The notes: generated from the sequence alone by a model not told the origin. A DNA stretch of 64,000 nt from Vreelandella populi (GCF_003989825.1 NZ_RZHE01000012.1:242466-306465), one strand, 5' to 3'; shown: positions 45,101-52,989, counted from the first letter of the stretch. A program made the numbers and translations.

Positions 45101-45753
45101 CCTAGACGCTTTGCAATCTCGTCGCCCAACATGCGCCAAAGTATTGGCTGCCATAGATGTTCTTCTTGCAGTGGCTGATCCAAGCCGTCGGCATTAAAAG
45201 AGGAGCGGGTCAGCGTATCTTTGCCTAATTCCCATATGCTTAACCAGTCAGCGCGATAGACCTGGTACTGATCGAATAAGTCTGCGATGCGTTCAGCAAG
45301 TTGGTAGCACTTTTGTGTATCTGAGTCGTCTTCTAAGTAGCGTGCCAATGGGGCAAAGCGAGGTTCATCAAGCACCTTAGGCAATAGGCTAAGTAGCTGC
45401 CAGCGTAGCTGGCTCTTATCAAAAGGCGAATTGGAGGGCACGCTCCCTTCACCTTCGACTGCTTCGATCACCTGACGGTAAGCCTGCCACTGAAATCGCG
45501 CTGGTAGCATCACATCTGCTCCCAAACTGATACCGCGTCCGGCGTCGCCTTGTGTTTCTGCCATCGATATCTTCAACCACTGGGCAATCCCGTTGCTCTG
45601 CACTAAAAAGGTAGTTTTTTCCAGTGGGTGTAACGGCCGATGAGCCAACCACGCCAGTGTGACATCGCGGAGATCTTCTATACGATTGCCCTGAAGCACG
45701 ATAAGCCCTTGAGGCTGTTCATGAGTAGCACTACTGATGGCACGAGCAGTCAT
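42109..45753 (-). CDS. recC: Exodeoxyribonuclease V subunit gamma (RecC)
   Basis: Chi-scanning scaffold subunit of RecBCD. The 1214-residue product begins (after a short lead) with LIVLQGNRIEDLRDVTLAWL and has the family blocks FLVQSNGIAQWLKISMAE, RLVVFGISSLPQQMLEVLAA, PRDIIVMVPDINDYAPCIEA, HLPYHLADQQRRYREP and VGRITFATLMPMRAIPFRHV with MLGMQDGAYPR. The helicase-like motifs are degenerate, as in RecC. First gene of recCBD. A TGCGACAT half-site lies 89 bp upstream. Confidence 0.97.
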   Translation of the reverse strand: MTARAISSATHEQPQGLIVLQGNRIEDLRDVTLAWLAHRPLHPLEKTTFLVQSNGIAQWLKISMAETQGDAGRGISLGADVMLPARFQWQAYRQVIEAVEGEGSVPSNSPFDKSQLRWQLLSLLPKVLDEPRFAPLARYLEDDSDTQKCYQLAERIADLFDQYQVYRADWLSIWELGKDTLTRSSFNADGLDQPLQEEHLWQPILWRMLGDEIAKRLGEAARQSHRGAVHQRFKAASAQLTERPSGLAPRLVVFGISSLPQQMLEVLAALAPTTEVILCLLNPCKHYWGDIIETREVLRRHYRQRRKQGMPADLQASPEALHLHAHPLLAAWGKQGRDYLHLLGEHDDTERHLEAFAALQQPVDCFVAPDTCYLLGQLQDDILDLRPLAESRTRWPVLALDDFSIAFHVCHGPQRELEVLHDQLLAAFAKDASLQPRDIIVMVPDINDYAPCIEAVFGQFAPFETRHLPYHLADQQRRYREPLLVALETLLSLPQLRFRASEVLELLDIPPLRHAFGLEEGDMGTLQRWIYDANIRWGLHAKQRTSLGLPEHDELHTWRFGLERMLMGYAVGEPDLQGNDWEGIVPFDEVAGLDARLVGSLYRLVRTLDTYREDLDVTQGAQAWASTLSQLLTDTLVPTNPREEQLLGQVQTALEHWQQEIQEADVTLTLNLAIVRESWLARIDEPQLAQNFMVGRITFATLMPMRAIPFRHVYMLGMQDGAYPRKSEAPDFDLMAIRGHYRPGDRSRRDDDRYLFLEALLSARERLVISWCGFSSQDNSEKPPSVLVGQLRDHLAAGWQLPAQPDPATLTFSEREKHKQALLAKLTSEHPLQPFGHTYFDAASPLFTYAREWQAIHHSIDKNTAQESSPLPLWQPEGSITLSALTGLLRDPVSALFQLRLSTTMRDERADSEDDEPFAFAGLAKWQQREAMLQPLGQHVASDREVDIDALFSQVEEQRQRAGNYSPAPVGPIMRRELLERLLDTLNAYREQLVRFPSLMQPAPAITYACQVSLPNHTVPIQIRLEDTLDNVYCNETEAARVVLLTSQVHQGDHWHWAQITRHWPAHLALQITHPNSPTLLVSPSGTLEIPGLPTDNAIAWLDTLIKQWLGAMQSPLPTHPLLAFAVFDHLASGTDWPDIDTLREDADLMEAWKEAFKALPERSPLTLRELPTLETFFGCADFLPACQALYGDLHRSITTAAAAKNTANAEENT

Positions 45754-45841
45754 ACAGACTTCCTAGTCAAGAAGGATGAGAAGGCAGCTAGTTTATCGAA
45801 AAAAACTAATCCTAATGAGATCTTTTAGCTTAAGCGTGTTG

Positions 45842-45860
45842 TGCGACATATTGGGTCGTG
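45842..45860. promoter_or_regulatory. Degenerate copy of the TGCGACAT palindrome upstream of recC
   Basis: A perfect left arm TGCGACAT (45842-45849), spacer ATT, then GGGTCGTG, which keeps only the central GTCG of the right arm. It lies upstream of the recC start (45753). Weaker than the three sites at 20491, 22301 and 36175. Confidence 0.35.
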
Positions 45861-46141
45861 AATACCACTGAACTATGGATAACTACTATTCCGCTTAGCC
45901 GCCTCCTCATCGGTATAGACCTTCATCAATTCATCCCAATTCGTCGTATAGCGCGGGCGTCGGATCGTGCAGCGTAGATGCTAGGGAGCGTTCTTTTCAG
46001 GTAGGCCCAGGCGTACCGTTCCCTTGCCCATCTTCTCGTTCCGCGCGTCCATGGTAGGCCGTCCCTCTTCTATGCAAGTAACTATCTATTGCATTAAAGC
46101 CCCTTTCATGCAATTAGCGCAGCGTGATGTAAGATACCCCC
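45861..46141. other. Non-coding stretch upstream of recC
   Basis: No supported gene. A minus-strand reading contains RPRYTTNWDELMKVYTDEEA AKRN, which looks protein-like but is short, has no start signal and was not recognised. It may be a gene remnant. Confidence 0.35.
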
Positions 46142-46170
46142 CTTCCATGCAAGTAGTAGTTGCATGGAAG
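46142..46170. repeat. Inverted repeat, copy 1 of the GTAGTAG-loop family
   Basis: Perfect 11-bp arms CTTCCATGCAA / TTGCATGGAAG around the loop GTAGTAG. The same loop and inner stem recur in the two copies downstream. A related half, TCATGCAATTAG, is visible near 46107. Confidence 0.9.
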
Positions 46171-46215
46171 TACAATAATTTGGAAAAAATATCGTGAGAA
46201 CTCTTCTAAAAGCTA

Positions 46216-46282
46216 ATGCATCGTGCCCCCCTCTCATGCAAGTAGTAGTTGCACGAAAGGGGGGCACGGTACGGTATTGCAT
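46216..46282. repeat. Nested inverted repeat, copy 2 of the GTAGTAG-loop family
   Basis: Three nested stems: outer ATGCA (46216-46220) / TGCAT (46278-46282), middle perfect 11-bp CGTGCCCCCCT (46222-46232) / AGGGGGGCACG (46258-46268), inner TGCAA / TTGCA around GTAGTAG (46242-46248). This would fold as a long hairpin in RNA or single-stranded DNA. Copy 3 follows with a 139-bp period, and the flanks (CTCTTCT, AATGCATCG, GGTATTGCATG, TTTTTA, TACC) are conserved too. Confidence 0.88.
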
Positions 46283-46356
46283 GAGAATGTCGTTTTTTAA
46301 TTGTACCAGTTACCCTATCCACTAATAGTATTAAAGCTCTTCTTAAAAATTCTAAT

Positions 46357-46411
46357 GCATCGCCAACCCCTCTCATGCAAGTAGTAGTTGCATAGAAGGG
46401 TCGCGCGATGC
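46357..46411. repeat. Nested inverted repeat, copy 3 of the GTAGTAG-loop family
   Basis: Outer stem GCATCG / CGATGC (46357-46362 with 46406-46411), a partial CCC/GGG stem, and inner ATGCAA / TTGCAT around GTAGTAG (46381-46387). It is a diverged direct copy of the unit at 46201-46330; differences are partly compensated within stems. Confidence 0.85.
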
Positions 46412-46533
46412 GGTATTGCATGGGAATATGATTTTTATTTGCACCAGATACCACATCAGCTATTAGTGGTCACTTGTTTTAAATTTTGTAACCAAGATGA
46501 TTGTTCAAATAATGCGTGGTTTTTTACCAGCAC

Positions 46534-46557
46534 TAAAAGTACGCTGAGTGTACTTTT
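46534..46557. repeat. TAAAAGTAC palindrome, copy 1
   Basis: TAAAAGTACGC-TGA-GTGTACTTTT, an inverted repeat with one mismatch and a T-run on both strands. It is a direct copy of the element at 46649-46673, 115 bp away. Confidence 0.75.
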
Positions 46558-46648
46558 CAGTACTCCACAGATACTCTCAGCGCACTTGGCATTGACACTA
46601 TTACTTCATGCCAACAATAGTAAATATTACATCGCTACAAATGTGCTC

Positions 46649-46673
46649 TAAAAGTACACTGAGTGTACTTTTA
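46649..46673. repeat. TAAAAGTAC palindrome, copy 2
   Basis: Perfect 11-bp arms TAAAAGTACAC / GTGTACTTTTA with a TGA spacer. It could be a bidirectional terminator or a protein-binding site. Both copies are followed by CAG. Confidence 0.8.
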
Positions 46674-46909
46674 CAGACTTCTTAGAAGTGCAAGGCTAGA
46701 AATCTTCATTTTTAAGATGACAACCTCATATCCTGAATTCAAATATTCTTCTTTGGAGAACCAGAGCGACCACCACCGCTTCTGAGTTCGCTCCTCACGT
46801 TGCAAACGGCGATTAGATGGAACGCAGTTGAGGTAACCGTGATGATAGTTTTTTAGGAGTACTGCGGGGTGATTCGCAGAGTTTATAGGCGCGTGGATCA
46901 GTTCTTTTT

Positions 46910-47104
46910 TTAAGTCCAGCTGGTGAGTTCAGGATAGCTAACGAAAGCCTCACTGGCTCGGACCAAGTTTCCTTCAGAGACGAAATCATTCAGCAACTTA
47001 GTAAACAAAGTAGCTTGGAACCAGGATTCACTTGCGCCGAAACGCTCCAACAGAACCTCATACGACGACCTGGATAGTATTAAGCGACATCTACGGTTCC
47101 ACAT
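46910..47104 (-). CDS. Possible small hypothetical protein or gene fragment
   Basis: 64-codon minus-strand frame with protein-like composition (SYEVLLERFGASESWFQATL then FTKLLNDFVSEGNLVRA). No domain recognised and no clear ribosome binding site. It may be the end of a decayed gene upstream of the DUF262 pair. The remaining sequence from 46674 to 47292 shows nothing else supported. Confidence 0.25.
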   Translation of the reverse strand: MWNRRCRLILSRSSYEVLLERFGASESWFQATLFTKLLNDFVSEGNLVRASEAFVSYPELTSWT

Positions 47105-47292
47105 TGCCCTGGTCAGTATCGGAAATTAGAAGGTTGAGGACGTGAGATGTCCTCTTGATGACTAAGAACTCCGCATGCGCTAGCTAAGCTTGCTTTGACG
47201 TAGCCTGACTGAGATCATCTAGTCCTTATTTGGTAATGGTTCTAATTTTACCTCAACCACATGTTTCGCGAACTCCTGGAAAAACGATACAC

Positions 47293-48768
47293 ATGACGAA
47301 GCCCTCCGAGGACGAAAATCAATCTCTAGAAAGAGACCATGTCGCCCCTAATATAGTCGTGGCAAGCACCTCCATTGCCGCTTTACTTGGCGGGGAGTCG
47401 ATCCTCGGTAGCGACGGTCGCTATATAAAAGGGCGCTTGAACATCCCCGAATATCAGCGTCCTTACCGTTGGCAGATCAAACATCTGCAACGATTAATGA
47501 ACGATCTCAGCGAGTACTTCTCACCACCTACGAAAGGAACGCCTATAAAGCACGATTTCTACTTGGGCAGCATCATCATCCACCAGTCGCGTCCACCAAG
47601 AATGCGCGCAGATTTTTTGAATATCATTGATGGTCAGCAGCGCCTGATTAGCTTGGCATTGCTGTCATATGTACAGAAGCAGCGTAATCTCGCCAAAGGC
47701 ATCGAGTTGACCTCCCCCGAGTCCCAGGCCCAAGCCCTGCGCAATTTGCGCTGGCTAGAGAAACAGTCAATGCCTACGGTGGACTTTAACCGGGTGAACA
47801 TCACTTTGGTCGTCACTCGCAGCGAAGATGATGCATACCGTTTTTTCGAAACGCAGAACACCGGTGGGATCCGGCTAGACGGCCCATCGATCCTCAAGGC
47901 GCATCATTTGCGTGGGGTGCCGGGACAGGAACAGGACACACAAGCAAGGCGTTGGGAGGCCTGGGGCAAGCTTGACGACACGATGGATTCGCTGATGAAA
48001 GCGCGCCACTGGCAGCGCTTAAAATGGCGCAAGCTCTCAAGCCATCGCCAGCCGCTGAAGTTACGCGAGGAGATTGTTGAGGAGCTAGCCGAGCGCACCG
48101 GGCAAGGTCAGGACTTGGCATACCGCACAGCGCGAGTCAGCCATATTGGGGCGAGCCAATCCTTGCATATCGACAGTGGATACGCGATGCGACAGCCGCT
48201 TAATACTGGAACCAACACCATACATTACTTCGATTATTTCCATGAGCTGCGGCGAGCGGTATTGATTAGGCGCGATGACATCAGCCTTAAGTCTTTTCAC
48301 CAGTTCTACGACAAACTGATAGTACAGGCCAACGGCAGCGTTTTTTTACGCAAGCTCTTTGATTGTGCCGTGTTGCTATATGTCAGCCAGTTTGGTCGTC
48401 AAAGGTTATTAGAAGCAGGGTACTGGTTGTTTAGAGTGATATTTTCACCACGACTGAGCAATGAAAAGGCCGTGCGTGAAAGCACCGCTCAGAGCTTTGT
48501 CGAGCTTAATCCAGTGTTGGACTGGATCGCCTACAGCTATACTCATGACGAACTAATCGAGACCTTACAGGGATTTAGTTATTCCATTGCCGAGAGGTTA
48601 GATGAGAACGGTGTGAAGTATCGGTTCGTGCGTACTGTACAGGCATACTTTTCAATGAGCTTGAACGAGCCAGGCGAAGCGCTGCATACAAACTTTGATG
48701 TTGAACTTAAGCAGGCCATCAGCGAAATGTTTAAAAAACGCTCTTCCAGCTTAGCAGGTACGAAATGA
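47293..48768 (+). CDS. DUF262 (GmrS-like) protein, first of a pair
   Basis: The product (491 residues from 47293) has a DUF262/ParB-like domain: LNIPEYQRPYRWQIKHLQRL near residues 57-75 and FLNIIDGQQRLISLALLSYV near 115-130, the two hallmark motifs of GmrS-type NTPase domains. A later RFFETQNTGGIRLDGPSILK block is also typical. There is no DUF1524 nuclease. The start at 47293 is chosen over an upstream ATG at 47230 because the intervening residues look non-conserved; the ribosome binding site is weak for both. The stop overlaps the next start by 4 bp. Confidence 0.82.
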   Translation: MTKPSEDENQSLERDHVAPNIVVASTSIAALLGGESILGSDGRYIKGRLNIPEYQRPYRWQIKHLQRLMNDLSEYFSPPTKGTPIKHDFYLGSIIIHQSRPPRMRADFLNIIDGQQRLISLALLSYVQKQRNLAKGIELTSPESQAQALRNLRWLEKQSMPTVDFNRVNITLVVTRSEDDAYRFFETQNTGGIRLDGPSILKAHHLRGVPGQEQDTQARRWEAWGKLDDTMDSLMKARHWQRLKWRKLSSHRQPLKLREEIVEELAERTGQGQDLAYRTARVSHIGASQSLHIDSGYAMRQPLNTGTNTIHYFDYFHELRRAVLIRRDDISLKSFHQFYDKLIVQANGSVFLRKLFDCAVLLYVSQFGRQRLLEAGYWLFRVIFSPRLSNEKAVRESTAQSFVELNPVLDWIAYSYTHDELIETLQGFSYSIAERLDENGVKYRFVRTVQAYFSMSLNEPGEALHTNFDVELKQAISEMFKKRSSSLAGTK

Positions 48769-50720
48769 ATACTAATGTTCACTCCTGTGTACAGACACCG
48801 GCCTTGTTATCCGATGAAGAGATCACACTGGTTATCCCCAGCTACCAGCGCCCTTTTGTCTGGCCGAGCGAGTATGTGGTCGACCTGCTGAATCAGATTA
48901 TAGTGGCCTACAATACCGACGCGCCGCATTACTATATAGGCACGGTACTGACATCCGCCGTCTCCCAACGCGATTCCGGGCAAGCCCATTCCCTTTATGA
49001 AGTGATCGACGGTCAGCAACGCATGACCACGTTGATGCTGATTGCCCTCGCGCTGACTGCTGTAGTGCCCGATAACTCACTGGCGAAATTTATCGTATGG
49101 AGTAAACAGCCCCGGCTCCATTTTGCCATTCGTGACGAAGTGCAGCGGCTGTTTGCGGCGTGGGCTGGTCTTGAGCATGAAGAAAATACTGACAGGTTCT
49201 CTGAAGCGGATGAAGACTATATCAAACACCTTTCTGCTGCGCGCAAGGCGCTTTCCGATCGGTTAGACGAACTGGTTAATGACCATGATGAAGCGTATCT
49301 GGCCGAAGTGGCGGAATATCTGTTTTTGAAGGTTCGATGGGTGAACAACATCATGCCTCACGGCATGGACCTGAACCGGCTGTTCTCAACTATGAACAAC
49401 AGTGGCGTGCAGTTGGAGCATAGCGATATTCTTAAGTCTCGTTTACTGGCTGTAATCGAGACGCAGAAGCAGCGCTTCGACGCGATTTGGCAGGCCTGTG
49501 AAAACATGGACGATTTCTTCGAACGCAACCTGCGCAAGGTCTTTCCGGACGCAGACTGGAGACGCCTGAAACAGCCTGATCTGGCCAACCACTGTGTTGC
49601 TTCCTTCCCGCTCAAGCGCGTCCACTCCAAGCATGTGCAGGGCATGACCATTGCACAGTTGGCTAAACTGTCGGAGGTTGAGGTGAGCAAGCCAAAAGCA
49701 CGGGAGGAGCCTGAGAGTTATTGTCGTTCAATCATCAGTTTCAACCTTCTGCTGATGCATACTTATCGCATTTATCTTAGTCAGCAGCGCCAAGGCGATG
49801 TCGAAGTGCGCCTGCATGACAGTCGACTCAATGACTACTTTGCAGACTTCATCTCCAGTGCCACTGAGAAGCATGCTAAAGCCTTCATCGAATGCCTTTG
49901 GACAGTGCGTTATCAGTTCGATCTATGGGTGGTGAAATGGTTACCAGAAGTTGACAACCAAATCTGGAATTTGCGCCAGACAAGCGTAAATAAGAGCCGC
50001 ATCAGCGATGGTGGGGGGCTGAACCGTACCCAGCTAGAAAGCAGCGACTTAAGCCAACTGCAGAGTGTGCGCAACTTCACTGGCGAACGAAGTGCACAAT
50101 ATTGGCTGACTCCGTTTCTAGGTACGTTAGTAGCCTGCGAAAAAATGAAACAAACGCAGGTATTGTCGTTACTGGAGCACATTGATAATCAGTTATCCTT
50201 AGCTCAAGCTAGTCAGAAGATGGCTAGTTTTGCGCTATTGACTGGTGAAGACTTTGCCATGCAAGGTATTGACAATATTATCGAATATTTGAAGGAACCC
50301 AACGGCACTCGTTTTGAACATTACTGGTTCCAAAAATTGGAATACATCCTTTGGCGAGAGCGCAGTCGCTTCGGTGTTTATGAAGCATCCAAGCTGGCGG
50401 CCTATCGGATCACTTCAAAGAACTCTGTGGAGCACGTTCATCCTCAGAAGGAAGAGTTCGGTGTTGAACTGGCTAAGGTACACCGAGATGGCTTTGGCAA
50501 CTTAGTGCTGCTAAGCCCTAGCGAGAACTCTTCATACAGCAACCAACGTGTGGGCAAAAAACGAGAAGACTTCAAGGGTAAGCCCCGTTATGACTCACTT
50601 AAACTAGCCCACATTTTTAGTGGCAGTGCCGACAAGGAATGGGACGCTAGTGCTATTGCACAGCACCAGATGCAGATGTTGGCTTTGATCAAGGAGCATT
50701 ATGAAACGACGGGGAACTAA
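48765..50720 (+). CDS. DUF262/DUF1524 (GmrSD-like) restriction protein, second of the pair
   Basis: The 651-residue product joins an N-terminal DUF262 domain (LVIPSYQRPFVWPSEYVVDL, YEVIDGQQRMTTLMLIALAL, RLFSTMNNSGVQLEHSDILK) to a C-terminal DUF1524 HNH-type nuclease (SVEHVHPQKEEFG ... DGFGNLVLLSPSENSSYSNQ). GmrSD enzymes are type IV restriction systems that cut glucosylated hydroxymethylcytosine DNA; relatives with other targets exist. ATGA overlap with the first DUF262 gene indicates a coupled two-gene system. The target of this pair is unknown. Confidence 0.87.
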   Translation: MNTNVHSCVQTPALLSDEEITLVIPSYQRPFVWPSEYVVDLLNQIIVAYNTDAPHYYIGTVLTSAVSQRDSGQAHSLYEVIDGQQRMTTLMLIALALTAVVPDNSLAKFIVWSKQPRLHFAIRDEVQRLFAAWAGLEHEENTDRFSEADEDYIKHLSAARKALSDRLDELVNDHDEAYLAEVAEYLFLKVRWVNNIMPHGMDLNRLFSTMNNSGVQLEHSDILKSRLLAVIETQKQRFDAIWQACENMDDFFERNLRKVFPDADWRRLKQPDLANHCVASFPLKRVHSKHVQGMTIAQLAKLSEVEVSKPKAREEPESYCRSIISFNLLLMHTYRIYLSQQRQGDVEVRLHDSRLNDYFADFISSATEKHAKAFIECLWTVRYQFDLWVVKWLPEVDNQIWNLRQTSVNKSRISDGGGLNRTQLESSDLSQLQSVRNFTGERSAQYWLTPFLGTLVACEKMKQTQVLSLLEHIDNQLSLAQASQKMASFALLTGEDFAMQGIDNIIEYLKEPNGTRFEHYWFQKLEYILWRERSRFGVYEASKLAAYRITSKNSVEHVHPQKEEFGVELAKVHRDGFGNLVLLSPSENSSYSNQRVGKKREDFKGKPRYDSLKLAHIFSGSADKEWDASAIAQHQMQMLALIKEHYETTGN

Positions 50721-50831
50721 TACGTCGGGATAGAGATTGATGATATATCAATGGATGAATAATACGTTTATGAGATTTCGCTCTAACTATAATTCTTTCC
50801 TCACATATTGCTAACCTCTAGCTGCTCACTA

Positions 50832-51265
50832 TGGCAGGGCAAAGTGCTAACCACCAGCGGTAGCACAATGCCCACCGTTACCCCCCGCCGTGACGGCGCT
50901 ACAATGTTAACGATCACGACGCCTAAGATGGCGTGAAAGCCTACTGTAACGGTACAAGAGGCGTAGAGCGCAAAACCGTACTTGGCCGGTACCCAGGAAA
51001 ACGCCAAGCGGCTGCGCCCCACCTTCACCACGGAAGACGACGCCACCGCCGAATGGCAGAGCATCCAACGAGACATTGCAGAGCTTGAGCTGACGCTAGC
51101 ACTGGGCGGGCAGACATACTGCCGGAGTCACCGCTAACCCTCAGCGGCTAAAACCTGAGATAGACGCCACTGCCTGGCTGGTTAGCGAGGTCACGCACTC
51201 GCTGAATGATGATGGCTTTGGGATGCAGGTAAGGTGTGAGGTGAGGAACAGTATAATATTAGCCT
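50832..51265 (+). pseudogene. P2-like phage late control/tail protein D remnant
   Basis: The plus strand reads GKVLTTSGSTMPTVTPRRDG and, after stops, KPYLAGTQENAKRLRPTFTT with EDDATAEWQSIQRDIAELEL, then in a shifted frame PQRLKPEIDATAWLVSEVTH with SLNDDGFGMQVRCEVR and a stop. This matches the C-terminal half of P2 gpD (AKRLRHTYATKSDAE ... FKxxIDxxDWxxTKVTHxLNxxGF). At least three lesions are present. It marks a former prophage. Confidence 0.75.
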
Positions 51266-51474
51266 GAAGGATTAACCGCTAATTTCAACTTACAATGGCC
51301 AGATGAACCATCTTTTCACCTATCGTATCGATAAGCTTCTTTGTATGACCCAAACTCATCGTGTTCGGTGTACTTACCAAAATGCTCTGGAACTAACCCC
51401 CCTCATTGTTTTAACCTAATAATTCTTGGCATGCCTTAGAAAATTAGGGCTCGACACCAGATCGGAGAATCACA

Positions 51475-52455
51475 ATGACGGGCCAACATCCACCCAATGC
51501 AGTCATACCTCTTGAGCTAGAACGAGAAGTGGTCGATCAGCACCAGAAAAGCGCATTTCAAAGCCGTAGAAAGTCGTTGCTCAGCGAGATGCGCTGTCTG
51601 AGTGGCTTGCCAAATCTCGTATCTCAATTTAATCAAGGCACCTTATACAAGCTCGTAATGACACCGGAGGGAGCCAGCCTCTATCGTGATCAAGCGGGTA
51701 ACGTAAAAGGTGTTTTTTATAAAGATAAGAAAATAAAACAACATGCAAAATTTTCTGAAGTAAACCCGAATATGGTGAAAGCCGCTCAAGCAGTTGGTGC
51801 ACAAGTAATGCTTGTTAGCATTGCGATGCAGCTTAATAGGATTGAGCAGGGCATTTCCGAAATCATTGGAGAGCTCCACAGGGATAGGCTAGGTGAGCTC
51901 AAAGGGGCCATAAAAACCTATGAAGATGCCCTAGAGATGCAAAACTCTGAGAACAAGGACGAACAAATCAGAAGATCTATCCCTTTGCTTCGTGTTGGCC
52001 TTACTAAAAACCTGTCTTCCCTCGCTAATCAAATTCAAAAGCTGCCCGAGGAAAAGCTCTCTTTTTTTGATAACTGGATCAGCAAAAAATCTTCAGAAGC
52101 AAAGAAAAATCATGTAGTTGCGATTGAGTCTTTTCAAGCTTGCCTTCACGGCATTCAGTCAATAGTCCAATGTTATGTGCACATCGGTGAAAGCAAGCTA
52201 GCAGCAAAAGTCTTAGAAGAATGTATGCAAGAAATTCGAGTGGCAGGCGTAGAGATCGCTTTCAATCGATCTCGACTAGTTCCTGCTGAAGGAAACGCTT
52301 ATCCAGAGCAATCGTGGAAAACCTTTATTGAAAATGAAACCCATATAAATAATGGTATTTCACAATTAAAAATGATCAGCTCAGAGGCACCCATGCCTAT
52401 TGAAATTCAATTTAAGGGTAGCGAGATTATGGAGATGGTTGATGCAAAACTGTAA
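51475..52455 (+). CDS. Hypothetical protein, helical, with zinc-ribbon partner gene
   Basis: 326-residue protein of unknown family, rich in Lys and Glu and mostly helical. A mildly hydrophobic segment lies near residues 100-120 (MVKAAQAVGAQVMLVSIAMQ), followed by a probable coiled coil (IEQGISEIIGELHRDRLGEL). GGAG seven bases upstream supports the start. Its end overlaps by 14 bp the start of the small zinc-ribbon membrane protein at 52442, so the two are translated together. They sit between phage and umuC debris, which suggests an accessory or prophage-borne (possibly defence) pair. Confidence 0.75.
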   Translation: MTGQHPPNAVIPLELEREVVDQHQKSAFQSRRKSLLSEMRCLSGLPNLVSQFNQGTLYKLVMTPEGASLYRDQAGNVKGVFYKDKKIKQHAKFSEVNPNMVKAAQAVGAQVMLVSIAMQLNRIEQGISEIIGELHRDRLGELKGAIKTYEDALEMQNSENKDEQIRRSIPLLRVGLTKNLSSLANQIQKLPEEKLSFFDNWISKKSSEAKKNHVVAIESFQACLHGIQSIVQCYVHIGESKLAAKVLEECMQEIRVAGVEIAFNRSRLVPAEGNAYPEQSWKTFIENETHINNGISQLKMISSEAPMPIEIQFKGSEIMEMVDAKL

Positions 52456-52609
52456 GAAGTGTCAACGCGAATTGATGCCGGGTGAAATTGATAAATGTCC
52501 TGCCTGCGAATCAGAAGCATCGCATAAATGGAAAAAAGTTACAGAAGTGATAGTCCCCATAGCGATAGGTGCTGTCGCAATCGGTGTAAAGTTATTAAAA
52601 AAGAAGTAG
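52442..52609 (+). CDS. Small zinc-ribbon protein with C-terminal membrane helix
   Basis: 55-residue protein: an N-terminal zinc ribbon with two CxxC pairs (CKKC near 4-7, CPAC near 19-22), a short basic linker KWKK, and a hydrophobic helix VIVPIAIGAVAIGVKLL ending in KKK. The ATG at 52442 lies inside the end of the upstream gene (14-bp overlap) and has a GGAG site in place. The design resembles tail-anchored cytoplasmic-facing proteins. Function unknown; the overlap makes it a partner of the 326-residue protein. Confidence 0.75.
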   Translation: MQNCKKCQRELMPGEIDKCPACESEASHKWKKVTEVIVPIAIGAVAIGVKLLKKK

Positions 52610-52678
52610 TAACCATATCTTCAAGTTTGCATCACAAACCCCCCATTCATCCATGGCTGGGGCTCATTCCGTTGCCGC

Positions 52679-52894
52679 ATCCTTCTGGAGATCCTGGAGT
52701 AGGAGACAGCCGGGGTAGAGCCCTACTCCATTGATGAAATATTCGTGCGTATGGATAACTGCAAGCCTAAAGCGCTGCTGGAGCACGCCAAGTCGCCGCG
52801 CTGAAAGATCCTCCGCGGCACCGGCATTCCTGTTTGTGTGGGTGTTGCCGCTACCCATACCCTCGCTAAGCTAGCTAAATTTCTGGTTATGACC
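52679..52894 (+). pseudogene. umuC (DNA polymerase V catalytic subunit) fragment
   Basis: The plus strand reads VEPYSIDEIFVRMDN, a run of unrelated-looking but in-frame residues, a stop, then KILRGTGIPVCVGVAATHTL AKLAKFL. YSIDExF and TGIPVxVGIAxTKTLAKLAN are hallmark motifs of UmuC. In-frame stops at 52700-52702 and 52802-52804, and loss of both ends, show it is a remnant. Such umuDC cassettes travel on phages and plasmids. Confidence 0.8.
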
Positions 52895-52989
52895 GGGAGC
52901 ACCCAGCGACCAATCTCCATAAGCAATGTTGATCGAATAAAAATACAGCGCCCTATTCGCTTGGTTACCTTTTTGTTGGGCAAAGCAGG

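Noticed and set aside
46206..46454. 82-codon minus-strand open frame with internal repetition
   Set aside because: It is the translation of the inverted-repeat array (copies 2 and 3). The protein repetition follows from the DNA repeat; no start signal or domain.
50801..51076. 91-codon minus-strand frame
   Set aside because: The plus strand carries a recognisable gpD remnant here; the minus-strand frame is its shadow.
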